The notes beneath the pieces are model-generated. The model searched no databases. It saw only the letters and a list, made by a program, of their open reading frames with translations, and was not told where the DNA came from. 64,000 nucleotides of DNA from assembly GCA_905147135.1 (NCBI GenBank), contig LR990048.1, positions 13,004,563 through 13,068,562 of the forward strand, in the 5' to 3' direction. Positions 33,328 through 45,348 of the stretch are shown piece after piece. How positions within the stretch are numbered: position 1 is the stretch's first letter; each line of letters begins with the position of its first letter. A program made the translations under genes and the position numbers. Source of the stretch: Blastobasis lacticolella. Its lineage: Eukaryota > Arthropoda > Insecta > Lepidoptera > Blastobasidae.

Positions 33328-36300
33328 ATGGCAGTGTATCTAACTAAATCTATGCTATCTCATATGAATAAAGTAAAATATCCTGTAAGTATTTTCGTCG
33401 AAGATGAAACCAGTGACGCCAATGGAGAACAGTGGCAAAAACTTTATGAAAACAGGTAACTTATCATGCACTATCTCAATTTTGGCAATATTTTTTTGAA
33501 GTAGGAATAGCACAACACACTACATCAACATCCTATAACAATCCACAGTCTAGCTTTAGCCTCCTCCACATTAGTGGAGTAGTACAGTCGAACAAGGAAG
33601 GCTGCACAAGGTTGCAAGTCAGTCGCCATGTTTTTATTAATAAATAATGTTAAGAATTTGAACTAGCCAACAGGATGAGGGTGTTGAACTGTAGAACTTG
33701 GTGGTGAAATGTTTAGTTCAAACTCAGAATACCTTTAGAATCAAAACTGTATTGCAACCTCTGTGTAGACTTATGATTGTCTGACTGTGCATACAATAGA
33801 AAAGTCTAATCTCAACGCGTCTCTTTTCATGCTGCTGTGGGTAGATATTGCCTGGGTTTTATACATATGGTATATATGGTGTATGGGTTTTATATATAAG
33901 GCAATACAGGCAGTCAAAGTAATTCTTATTGTTTATTTTTCAGTCGAAATGGGGTGTGTCTAGCTTTAGACTTAATTTGCAGAGTATGTGCAAAGAGTGG
34001 ATGTACACCACTTAATGAAAAGTTGGATGGTTTTGATTATGACATTATGAGTGCCATACGTTCTATCACCAATGTCACTGTGAGTACTTTTATATATCTA
34101 TAATTTAAATAGTTTTCAAGATAGGATTACTTATTAAAAGATACATTGAGATTTATTAGGTAGTTAGATATCATTGTTACAACTGTGATATCTTTGATTC
34201 CAAACTATATTCTTTTATTCTGTAATTTAAAAAATGTTTTTATTGCAGATTGAATATAATGATGCCTTGCCAAAGTTTATTTGCACAGATTGTCTTGAGG
34301 TTCTAAAAACTGCCATGTTCTTCAAGAAGAATTGTGAAAGTTCTGAAAGGAAATTTAAAAAGATATTGAACCCAACATGTAAGTACTGGAAAAAAGAGAT
34401 GTGTCGACAAATCACTTCAATTCACAATTACATTTTGTTGCAATTTTAGGTCAATCATTCCCTTCTTATCCATATTCAAAACATGACTTCCAACTGATAC
34501 TGCATAAAATGAGAGAAAATCGTATGAAGGTTGAGAAAGAAAAAGAACTTGAGAGAAAAAGAAGAGAGAGGATTCTTGAAAAGAAAATGCATCAATCAAA
34601 ATCAAAACAGTTCAAATGTTCTCCGTGTGACTTGACTTTTCCAAATAAGGTAACCTATTTTGTACTATTGTACATTGTTCTATTGCTAGGTAGTTGTTGT
34701 GTAACATATGAAAATTATCTGGTCAACTTCAATATTAGGAGTGGTTAGAACATGACATTGTGTATGTTACAATAACTTTCTTTGTCAAAGCATAAAAACA
34801 ACTGACATTTATTGTGACATTGTGTTAAGATGAAATATGGAGCCAGTACAAGTCCCAAAACTTTCTGAAAAAATGAATGTATTGCAGTATAGGATCCCAT
34901 TCATTTGGATCAGATTAGATTATTGCAGACAGGTTAGTGAGCCAGTCATACAGCAATGATAAAGTTTGAAAACTCCTTTGGATCAGATCAGAACAATATC
35001 AGAGTGTAAAGGCGCGTTTCAATGGTGCGTGATTTTGCACCGTGGAAAGGCTGTCGTCCGTGGTCGTTCGTGTCTTATAACTGAACCGATGACGGCGTCG
35101 CCGTTGTTGGCAATAAAGTGATATTCCAAATTGCCACACTTGGTTCCAGTTTTGGCCACCGGGTCAGATAAGTTTGTGGTACTCCGTCCGTGGTCGTCCA
35201 CCGTGCGTGAGAATCCTCAGAATCACAGATCGTGGAACCCGATTTAACATAGCTTACTGTGTACGACAGGAGAAGCTGAAAAGCCACCGTCGCGAGCGGC
35301 AGTGTATGCGGCGCGCTTGCGAGCTGTGCGGCCAGTTGGTGCTCAGTATTGCGCAGCATATGCGACACATACACAAGAAGAACATGTTGCACAGGTGCCC
35401 TACGTGCGGAAAGGAGTTCCCCATCGTGGCAAGGCTTAAGAACCACATGTGGGTTTGGTATTTTACGGTGTATTAGTACAGGTAGATGGTGTTCATCCGT
35501 TCGGAAGTTAGGATAGATATTAACATTATTGCTGAAACAAGAACAGTATACAGCACAGTTATATTCAGTTATGTTAGTGTTTACAATGTCACAGATAAAC
35601 ACACACACAGTTGAAACTTAGGGTCATGTCGTAAATGCCTATCTGCGATGCATTACGGTCACGGTGTTGATCGCTATCTCGATGTAATCTCAAGTAGTAG
35701 TAGTCTGCAAGTAGACAAGCACGCACATGCCCAACGATACCTCACAACGATACATCGCAGTCTACATGGATGCTTACCTCGATGCCTACGTGAAAACAAA
35801 TCTTTTTTTTTACGTTGTGGTCAAATTGGTTCGCCTAGTTTCTGCTTCACTTTCGCGCTATTTCCGTTCGGTTGTTTATTTGTGTTCTTCTTTGCAAACT
35901 TTGATTTGGAATTAATATATAAAAATTTTAGACATAGCGAGTATCGACATCGGGGTATCGAGATAGCACCCGCGCCACCCTCCCGTACTAGGCAGTACTT
36001 CCATATCCGAAGAACCTATATTAAGAAAAAACTATGTTTTGTCCCGTCGCAAAAAAACGGGTGTTGTAAGTTTGTCGTGTCTTGTGTCTGTGGCATCGTA
36101 GTCAGTTCCAGAACGGATGGACAGATTTCGTTGCGGTTTTCTTTACTGGAATACCAGTTTAATCGAGACAGTTCTTCGCTTTGTTTCATCATAATCGCTT
36201 CATTTGTTTGGGATATATTTGACTATAATTCAACCTGTCACCAGGCTGGTGCACACCAACACGTTCAACTTCTTCTGCGACCTCTGCCCTTACAAGTGCA

Positions 36301-39300
36301 AGCACAAGTACTACCTGGTGATGCACATGCGCACGCACACCGGCGAGAAGCCATACAAGTGCTCCGAGTGCCCGGCCACCTTCGTCAACCCCTCCAATCT
36401 GAACAAGCACAAGCTCACGCACCAGGAGAAACAGTTCAAGGTACATAATGTTTTAAACTATCGTGGTTATTATCATACATTTTAAGGGTATGTTCCGGGT
36501 TTTCTACTGTGCCTTTGTCGATGAGTAGCCCGATATTTTGACGCAGTTACATGCATCATGTGATCAGTTGTTCAAGATGCATGCAACTGCGTCGAAATCA
36601 AACCAGGTCGTCGGTAAGAAACCAGGAATATACCCTTAAATGTGTTCAAGGTAGAGTCACGCCAACAAGTTGGTCTAGCCAAGATGCAAATCGCTCCGTA
36701 GCAATTTCACTGCCACTAACGATCGAAACCGGTCGGCTGATTTCGGGCGATTTGTATCTTGGCTATACCCGCAGTTTATCAGTTTTGACAAAACTTCCTG
36801 CTACGCCAATCTCTCGCAGTGATTCTATTGAGACTATCGAACGGAATTTGTCGGGTATTTTTGCAGTACTGCGCCGCTGTACCAACGCTGGACGAACGTA
36901 GCCGTGAAGTTCCGACCTACAGTCGCAATAGAATGGCTACGAAGCGATTGGTATCTTGGCTAGACCCACTGTGTAACCAAAATGTCGCTAAGGTTGAGAC
37001 TGTTAACTGTCAGAATAACGGTGCAGGGGGAAAAATCTGTCCAGATTAACTTATCTTATTTGGTTATGGAAATTAAGTATTTAAATGTAGAATTTGCAGC
37101 AGTATTCGTTGAAATTCATATTGTATGTGTTTCTTATATCATTCAAGATATCTTTACAAAATATACGCAGCGTGATTGATACAGCAACTCGTCATTTTGG
37201 ATTTTGTTTGTTTATATAAGACAGGTCAGTCTGGACAGATCATACGTACACACAGCATGGCGTAGTTTTGCCTGCGTCACTATGTTGTTCGCTGTATTCC
37301 GTATTTATTTATTATTTGGTCTGATGAAGTAACATGTGTGGTATTGTGGCGACGTGCAGTGCGCGCTCTGCGAGAAGGCGTTCCGCACGAGCACGGCGCT
37401 GCGCGAGCACCACGAGGCCACGCACATGAACATCAAGCACACCTGCAACTACTGCGGACGGGACTTCTGCTACAAGTCAGTCTGCTTCTGTCGTTATGAC
37501 GGTTTTCACGATTAAATAACAGATGGCGCTACTGAGTGAGGTCTGATGTCAAAATAAATGCGTCATTGGCTGTAACGAAAAATGGCCCACGAACTAGCAT
37601 AAGAACTAGAACTCCCTATGATGCACAATATGGCGAATCGGCACGCTCATGGCATGGATGGCATGGCATGTCATCGCCATAGAAATTGGGTCATAGGACC
37701 TGTCCTCCTTACGGAGTAAGGTGTTGTTTTGTCATTGGTCCGGTAGCACGGCAGTTCTTTGACAACGGACCTCATTTCTCAGTAACGCCATCTGGTGAAT
37801 ATTAAAATGCATTGTACATTTGAATAAACATGATAGATTTACCAGTTTATTTAATAGTTTGTGTCAAGAGGATTTCAGTTTCAATTTCAATTTCATTTAT
37901 TCATCAACATAGGTAATATATACAGCTGTTATTAAAATATATAAATTATAGAGGAAATCGAAGACGTAGTTCAGCTCTATGCCCGATTTGGCGTTTGAGA
38001 ATATGAACTGCCACGATGTCAGTTGATAGAGTGCGCGCAAAATAAGTTTGCTTGCGGCTGAAAATGGAACTAAAGAAGGTTCAGACAATTCCGACTATAT
38101 AACGCTGAGCGATGATATGTCATTAGAAAACGTTTTTCATTTTCTACAACTTTTTCTATGGGGACAACTCTCATATCGTTGTTAACCATATACCAGGATG
38201 GCTTAATCAAGTACACACCTCCACAGATCGGACCTTCGCAAGCACGAGATCCGCCACCACAACCGCATGAAACGCGACTACATTGGCGGCGAACCGACCT
38301 ACAAGCAAGTGGAGAGGCTGCAGAAGCAAGAACATGACATGGAGAAGTGGAGAACTGAGGAGATTCCAGCTGTGATACAACAGCAAGGCGCCACGTTGGT
38401 TCAGGCCACGTATTTGGATCAGAACAACACGCTGCAGCCGATATATTTCTCAGACGTGACCGGCATAATACAAGACCAGCCCCAGGGTATAGGTAAGTTG
38501 TTTATTGGAGTGTACAGGTGCAGGTGGGTGCTAGATGCGGCAAGCGGAGGATAGGGACATTGGTGCTCTGCGGGGAGGCCTATATCAGGCAAGAGATTGG
38601 TGTGGGCTGATGAGGATGATGATTGTATTGTCAACATATCAGCCGTAAGACGCCCACTGTTGGGCATAGATCTCCACAAGGGCCGGTCTTGTGCGTTCCG
38701 CATCCAGCTGGTACCTGCGATATTTACCAAGTCGTTTGTCCACCTTTTGGGAGACCTACCCTTGCTGCGTGATTGTATTGTACTAATTGAATTTTCTATT
38801 TGTGATTTAAAACAATTGCAAGTTTTTCTTCAAGTTCATAGGATTATTACGAATCGGATTGATTACGTATTTGCCAGTTTTTGAGGCAAATAACTTCAGA
38901 ATAGCTAACTCAACAGTTACTATCTAACCAATGACCAAAAACGCATTACTTGTTCCCACCGCTGCAACTCCTGTTTGGTCAGGCTCTACGACAGCGTTGT
39001 ACAAGTAACTAGATAAACAAAAGCGAGTTAAACTCACAACGCTTTATTAACAACTTATGAATTATTGAGTCCCGCGAATTAACCGCGCCTGATGTGATTA
39101 ATAACATTTATGGTCAATATTAATGTTAAGTTGTTGTAACACTTTAAGATCAGATCGCTATCAGACAATACCGTCAGGCAGGTCGCAAAGTTGTTTGACA
39201 CATTATTGATTTTAAAAATTACATTACCTAATTATTTCAAAATGTATAAATGAATGTATTATCTGGGTTGCTTACCATCACCTGGACCCTACGTTTGTTT

Positions 39301-42300
39301 GCCACTTAAGGCAGGGTCAGTTACACTTTGGTTACGTTTCGCACATATCGTACGTTTCGCAGGAATGAAATCTGTATAGATGTCACGCATTTAGTGTGAT
39401 TTAGATTTCATATAATTGTGAAAGCTGTATTGATTGCATAGGTATATACAAATGCCGTTGTAATTGGTCATTCAGTTGCCGGTGAGACTCGTTCACGTTG
39501 CACGCGTCGTTCGATTGGAGCAGTCGACGCTCCCACAGAGATGAAGTGTCGTTATTAATATTTGCACTCACTCATCGAAATCAACTAACTAAGTAGTGGG
39601 GCGCGTCATTTTAGACTAGACGAGCTCTACCTACGTCTATAGTGTGTGAGGTTCCATAAATCTTGGAGAGGAGTTCGTACAGTGCGAATATTTTCGTATC
39701 CCTCATATCCGAAGTGCCACCGACGTAAAACAGCATACGTCACGGGATACCCAGCATGCATATGTGAGACTGTTACATAATACATTATGTATGATTGATG
39801 CACGCTATCGGTGGCGTGACGATGTACTTCCGGCGCGGGATGCGAATCGATTCTTTCCAAATGAAAAATCTAAAAGCGCACAAAATAATTTCTTATAATC
39901 CGGGTCATGAGAGAAGAGACTTGTCAAATGGCAGTAGAGGGAATTTCGCGCAGGTAATCGCCTACTAAGCAAGTCGAACCACGTGACCCGCCAAGTCTCT
40001 TCTTATTTGACACTAGTTTTATTAGCTGTTGATTTAGATATTCCGATGATAATAATCTTCTTCTTGGCGTCAACTTTGAAACTTGGCGTTATATGTCCCG
40101 GTAGTGTTCACGCGCGCGAGGGCTCGGGGTTCGCCAGATTTGGCAGATCAGGTAATTACAGTGGAGCGACTGCCATCTGACCTCCGTGACATCATGGCGT
40201 CATATACTATGTGCTCGCATGTTCATATTTGTAGTAATTCTGCTATGAATCGTTCATCAATCATCAACAGCCTACTGCTGGACCTGAGTCTCCTTTACAC
40301 CAGTGGAGGGCTTTGCCATAACACGAAGTTTACAATAATACTTAACAGAAAATGTCCATATTCTATAAGAACTATAAGAAGATATATACTAGATAGTCTG
40401 CCTCAATGACATTACGTCGCGTCAGTACTTATTTGGCCTATCTCCAATTGAGCAGAATTGAAATTTAAGCCTTAACAATTCTGCATTAAAAGTCAATTTT
40501 CAAAAAGCAGTATTTTGTCGATAGGCCGAATAAGCACTGAGGCGACGAATTAGTCTCCTTTTACGACACCCGTTAGTGAATGTGGTTGGTGCTAAATTCT
40601 ACACTCCACACACGGCAGGCACGACTAAACCAGCACATCGGTCCACCATCTAATAGAATAAGTGACTAGACAATTCCCTAATTTCCGGTGGTTCAATAAT
40701 CTGGCTATTCATCTGATTGGCTTGGGGAAGCGATTATCGCCCCGATTGGCCGGATCGAGTGCGCTTTGTTACGCGCTAATGTACCGGATTCCGTCAGTAT
40801 TGCCGACGTCGTTCATATTATTCATGAGAATAGCGATCGTCCACTTTGAACCTCTATTCAGTTAGGAATGTGTAAAATGTAGTTTTGTAACGTTTGTTGA
40901 TCTTTGTTTCATATTCTCTGTTTTTCGTAATTGAACTGACGACCTGAGTGGTTCAGTGGTCAACAGCCGGTCTGCCACGCAAGAGGTCCCGGGTTCAATT
41001 CCCGGCCGGGCAGAAATTTAAATGATAAATTTTAATTTCTGTTACGGGTCTGGGTATTCTATATATAATAAGTTTATATTTAAAAAGTATATAAGTAGTG
41101 TATCAGTTATCTAGCACCCATAACACAAGCTTTGCTTACTTTGGGGCTAGATGGCGCTGTGTGAATTTGTCCACGATTATTTATTATTTATTTAATTTAA
41201 ATTAATTTTTGGTTTATACGGTAATACTTTTAATGTGTAATAATTTCAATGTATTTAGATTTTGAGATGATCACCGATATCTACGCGTAGCCAATGATTC
41301 CATTGTGTTGAGATCTTGCTCATATTTTCCTTTGTTCTGTTTCAGTTTCACAACAGACTGTGCAGTTATCACTGTAAGTAAATTTTGCTTAAACATACAA
41401 TATACACGATAATATTAATATTGTGTTGAATAAACTTTCATACTTGGGGCGTACTGAAACTTTCTGGAACTTGCCACTTATAATAAATAATATAAAAAAG
41501 CAATTACGAAATTCGAAAATGGAACTTACTTTTTAATTTGCGAGACTGACACTTTTTTACGTTGTGGCGTCCTGAAAACTTTATTGTGTGTAATTTTAAT
41601 GTTTTTACAATTTTCACTATAGCTTAATATAAGTCAACAAGAGAATTGCCAGATTTCAATTGGAATTTGGTGATAAAGTCCCATGTCGGATCATTGTGTA
41701 TTCGTAGTTCGCAGAATTTAGACGAGGACGTGATCCGATGAAGATCGGCCAATCACTGCGGTTACAGAATTCAATGTTGATACCGTAGGCGTACGACATT
41801 GATTCAAACAGACAAATACTTGACCACAAATTCGTACTATACTAGGCAATGGAATGAGCCAAGTGGTAACGGAAGCGTATTTGAAGGCTTCGTATGTAGA
41901 ACTGATGACGTATTCGCCATACAGTCCAGACCTCGCACCTTGCGACTTATTTTTGTATCCTAAAACTAAGTCAAACTTAAAATCGGCGGTGAATATGTTC
42001 CAAGGAAGAATGTCCAACTGCTTTTTACAATGGTTGCAAAAAGATATAAATTGTCAGGGCATATACTTTGGAAAACCATAAATGTAAAAGAAATATCGGC
42101 CTTATTTATCAGCCAGAAACTTTAAGTATGACCTAAGTATACCTACACAAAAATAAAACACAAATTTCACAACGCATTTCCGTAAAAAATATTCAAAGTG
42201 ACCTTTTAATACTTTACCAGTTTCTTTCCTTTTTTATTGAAAGTCGACGGCACGTCGTTCGTTTTTCTGGGCGTCTAGCACTTCCATTTATTATTTTTAA

Positions 42301-42563
42301 ATTATTCAGTGTAGTACCCGCTGTTTTTTCTTAGATAATTAAAAACGTGCTCACCCCCGTCTTTAGCTTTTCCTCATTCCCCGGCATAAAGACGTAACGT
42401 TGAAATTCATTTACAACTTCACAAGTATGCAAATATTAATTAGAAGATTGCGTTCCTAATAAACTGCGCGCATTTGAAATGAAAATTTTATTTCAGGCCC
42501 GAATTGACTATGAAGAAGGACGAGGAGAAAACGTACGAGGCGCAAGTCATAGAATATTTTTAG
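33328..42563 (+). CDS. ZAD + C2H2 zinc-finger transcription factor (plus strand), 10 exons
   Basis: Exons: 33328-33455, 33944-34079, 34249-34378, 34450-34649, 35270-35448, 36245-36440, 37360-37475, 38227-38492, 41346-41373, 42497-42563. Sum 1446 nt, 482 codons with TAG, 481 aa, all phases agreeing. A 54-residue leader precedes the ZAD (CRVC at 55-58, CTDC at 100-103), which is split over exons 2 and 3. Then comes a strongly charged K/E/R helix (ENRMKVEKEKELERKRRER), likely coiled coil. Seven fingers span about residues 187-373 (CSPC, CELC, CPTC, CDLC, CSEC, CALC, CNYC), with one canonical TGEKPYK linker. The first finger is cut by intron 4 and its distal part (HRRERQC) is atypical. The acidic/Q-containing tail ends in EAQVIEYF. 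Nuclear DNA-binding regulator inferred. Exon 9 is only 28 nt. Large introns carry MITEs, SINEs and a mariner remnant. Confidence 0.94.
36070..36200 (+). repeat. Dispersed repeat C, copy 2
   Basis: 'tgtctgtggcatcgtag', 'gaacggatgga', 'tgcggttttcttta', 'ccagtttaatcgaga' and 'tttgtttcat' match copies at 2697 and 46335. It ends about 45 bp before exon 6 of the plus-strand ZAD gene. Confidence 0.7.
36483..36638. mobile_element. MITE family E, copy 2 (156 bp), intronic
   Basis: The ends 'taagggtatgttcc' and 'ggaatataccctta' are inverse, and inner arms 'gacgcagttacatgcat' / 'atgcatgcaactgcgtc' also pair. The whole element can fold into a long hairpin. It lies 42 bp after the donor of exon 6 of the plus-strand ZAD gene. 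Confidence 0.85.
36673..36965. mobile_element. TIR element (293 bp), intronic
   Basis: Begins GTCTAGCCAAGATGCAAATC and ends with the inverse (gattggtatcttggctagac), with further pairing of 'gtagc' / 'gctac' inside. It has no transposase. It lies 34 bp after MITE E copy 2 in the same intron. Confidence 0.82.
38636..38760 (+). repeat. Dispersed repeat G, copy 3
   Basis: 'agacgcccactgttgggcat', 'ctccacaagggccgg', 'ccgcatccagctggtacctg' and 'atttaccaagtcg' match 22940-23045 and 26395-26520. It lies in intron 8 of the plus-strand ZAD gene. Confidence 0.75.
40085..40195 (-). repeat. SINE family B fragment
   Basis: 'atgtcccggtagtgttcacg', 'gagggctcgggg', 'ggtaattacagtggagcgac' and 'tgccatctgacctccgtga' match 49163-49280. 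The head is missing. Intron 8 of the plus-strand ZAD gene. Confidence 0.7.
40415..40547. mobile_element. MITE-like inverted-repeat element (133 bp)
   Basis: 'cgtcgcgtcagtacttattt' with 'ggcctatc' at the left is inverse to 'gataggcc' with 'gaataagcactgaggcgacg' at the right, with few mismatches. Non-autonomous. Intron 8 of the plus-strand ZAD gene. Confidence 0.75.
40937..41197 (+). mobile_element. SINE family A, copy A3 (full length)
   Basis: Complete tRNA-like head 'tgacgacctgagtggttcag', with a B box as GGTTCAATTCCC after 'gcaagaggtcccg'. The body 'ttttaatttctgttacggg' and tail 'ggggctagatggcgctgtg' lead into an A/T-rich tail. It lies 149 bp before the microexon of the plus-strand ZAD gene, in the gene's sense. 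Confidence 0.9.
41640..42085 (+). pseudogene. Mariner-type transposase remnant
   Basis: The frame at about 41854-42081 contains YSPYSPDLAPCDLFLYPKTK followed by LKSAVNMFQG and a Trp/Lys-rich end. This is the C-terminal part of mariner transposases around the third catalytic aspartate (SPDLAPCD). Upstream sequence is frame-broken and the N-terminal helix-turn-helix region is missing. Dead copy inside the last intron of the plus-strand ZAD gene. Confidence 0.85.
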
Positions 42564-44022
42564 CTGAGACCATACTTATTTTGGGAAAATTTTGACGATC
42601 TGACGATCGCTGGCGCTTAATTTTCAAGTACATAATGTACTATGTTTTTCTTTTTATTTTCAGTTTGTTAGGTGTAGGTACTATTTGATCGCCACTCATC
42701 TGCTGCTAAGTGACGACGCGGCCATCATTTTTTCATTTATGTCACTTGACTTTTACATCCGGTTTATAAGGTATTTTTTCGTATTGAACGCGTTGTATAT
42801 TTTACACGCAGATGCCGTCATACACCTACGTGGAATGTAATTCCTTTACGACCTATTCAATTTATTTACGCGGCGAGCAATTCTCGTCCCACTTTATGGA
42901 GTTAATTTCCCCGAATGTGAAATTATTACAATTAGGTACTGTATTCATTAGGTGGTAAGAAGTTTTTTAATTATAATTGAGCAGCGTATAATATTAATGG
43001 TATTGTTCGCCGTGGAAACCTCATTTGGCCTGATTGAATATTTAGACTATTTAATATTTATTCGGATAAACTTTTTGCGAAATGTAGGTATTAAGGTTTG
43101 ACGCAAACATAGACTCCATATTGTTATGATGATTAGAACATTGTTATATTATAACCTGTAAAGATCATTTATAATGGAAATAGTGTATTTTCTCAAGCAA
43201 TACTGGAAAAAATATAGTTTATTAATAATTAAAAATCTTGTAATGATATATTATTATACAATGATATAGTTTAAGCTGACACTGCATTTTATAAATAAAT
43301 ATATTTAGTATTATAAAATATTTAACCCTCATTTTTATTACCTTACCTGAACCTACTGAATATAATCAGACCGTCTACGTATCCTATTCCTAAGCAATAT
43401 CAAAAGTTACAATGTTAAGCGAAAGAAAGGGAAAAGTTATGGAAGTTGTGCAGTTTAGGGGATTGTTTTCAAAGGTGTTATTGTATGAATAATTTTGTAA
43501 CGTTATCACACCTTTTTAACTTTCTTGGCAAGTTTTTTAATGCAACTTTCCTTCGACTACAGATAGGAAAACAAAGAAGATTTTGCTATGGAAACTGAGG
43601 AAAGTAGTTAGGACAGCAGAAAACTTTTAACTCTTAGCGTTGGTTACGAGGATGGAGGAAACTTTCTTCTTTGATAACTAGGTACTAAACATAGAACCTA
43701 GCATTGGTGGTGCCCATGATGTTGCTGATGTCCATAGGCGGCGGTGACCACTTTCCCTCTGGTGGCTTGCTGGCCTACTTGTCTGCCGACTAACGTAAAA
43801 AAATAGTTACCATGCATGACGACCGAAGCTTCTTATTCACTTCACTCGACATCTAGGTGGGGAATTCATTATTCTAGAACGCCAAGCCAGCTTCTTGGGC
43901 CTACCTCTTTTTCTCATGTCCGGCGGAGGTGGCATTACCAGACATTTGTTCCCTAAGTAAATTGCCGGTCTGCGCGAGAACGTGTGAATACCATTGAAAA
44001 TGATACACTTGCAGTTTATCTG
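42564..44022. other. Gene-free stretch after the plus-strand ZAD gene
   Basis: AT-rich with no credible frame. The first part must contain the 3' UTR of the ZAD gene, though I cannot identify its poly(A) signal. Repeat H occupies about 43706-43800 ('gctgatgtccataggcggcg', 'ggtgaccactttccctctgg'). Confidence 0.5.
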
Positions 44023-44211
44023 AGGGCCTAGTGTGAGTTCCGCTTCGATTTAACTTAACTATCGCGTTTGCGTTTACGTGGAAATTAGTATGAAAAAATA
44101 TATAGCGCCGCCTAGTGGTACGTAAATGAAGTTTTTTTCTTCATACTAATTTCGACGTAAACGCAAACGCGATAGTTAAGTAAAATCGAAGCGGAACTCA
44201 CACTAGGCCCT
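44023..44211. mobile_element. Long-hairpin MITE (189 bp)
   Basis: The arms start AGGGCCTAGTGTGAGTTCCG on the left and mirror exactly on the right. They continue through 'cttcgatttaacttaactat' and 'cgcgtttgcgtttacg', giving roughly 75 bp of almost perfect pairing around a small centre with 'gcgccgcctagtgg'. 'ctg' flanks both sides and may be the target duplication. No coding capacity. Confidence 0.92.
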
Positions 44212-44659
44212 CTGCTTCGTCACGAACGTTAGGCAGCCGCATATGTATGTGTTACGGACGCGGTCTTTGCATGAAACTCCACACACTCACTGCAGCATTT
44301 TCATTTCCGTGACGCGCAGCTGCTGCTTATGTCGTTTTTATATTCCATAAACATATTTGATATTCGCAGCCTATCACGTCGCTGTGCCAGGTAACTGACT
44401 TGATCCGTGCACTTGATTACATCTTAAGAGTAAGTAAATCATAAGTAAGGTAAGGTAGAGGATCTGTAGAGGCCAACTCTGTCTTCTTAAATAGGAGTGT
44501 CATACGTGTCGAAGGTCTACGTCCTATTACTAAGTACAGGCACGGAATATTTATACTAACGTAAGTACGCCTACTTAACTCTAATTGAACAACGACATCT
44601 TATCCTATAGCAAGGATGGCTTTTGACCTTTGAGGTCTACTGGTGTTCAATAATATTTT

Positions 44660-44900
44660 TTCGTATCAACCTTGGCGTTAGAGACAAGGCGGATAAGATT
44701 TAAGAGGCTTGTATGCGCTTGACTGGTCACGTGTTGCATATGCCCCAGGAATAGAAATCGGTACCAAGAAAGAGCTTCCGCTGGAGGCCCAAGAAGCGAC
44801 GGATTGGCCACGCCAAGAAGGAGGCGAACGACGCGAGGATACCTACACAAGACCGAGCAAAGCGGGGAAGACAGAGCAGGAAAGCGGACCCTTGCAGATG
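44660..44900 (+). pseudogene. LINE ORF2 C-terminal debris, second copy
   Basis: Matches 30440-30640: 'accttggcgttagagacaag', 'gataagatttaagaggc', 'ggtcacgtgttgcatatgcc' and 'ccaggaatag'. The next part reads as basic residues (RRPKKRRIGHAKK-type) typical of LINE tails. Frame-broken. Confidence 0.6.
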
Positions 44901-45348
44901 CCTTGGGTTAAGCGCTCGAATGTACAACCCGCAGCAGTAGAGTTTATTTACACAATAATTCAGTTCAAAACCTTGTCCTGTCCAGCACTATTAAAAAAAA
45001 TAGGTTTTTCTATATTTTTCTCTTTGTTGTAATCAACTCTTGCCGGCTAACTAAATTGCCTTTGCGGTCGACCTCTTGGCCAAATTTGAGTTTGGCGGAG
45101 ACGAAGTTGACGTTCATAAGTGTTTCATGTAAACATGTTTGAGTTTGAGAGATAAGTTGGTCACATAGTAGTACCTAACTACAAAGCAAAAAAGTATGTT
45201 AAAGTAACATTGCTCCCAAGCAACATTGTGCTCGTCAAGTTATTCGTTTTTTCAAAAGGCGTCCCAACTTCCCGAGTAGGTATTTTATTCCAGTACGCTT
45301 AAGAAATTTTACTGCGGTCGTGTTACCGCGTCGCCTAGGGCGGGCGAT

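Noticed and set aside
35648..36448. 266-codon plus-strand frame in the ZAD gene
   Set aside because: Mostly intron and repeat C read in a frame different from exon 6. The true exon 6 frame (36245-36440) carries the zinc fingers.
44709..45032. 107-codon plus-strand frame
   Set aside because: Degenerate LINE tail sequence also found at 30440-30640; not a gene.
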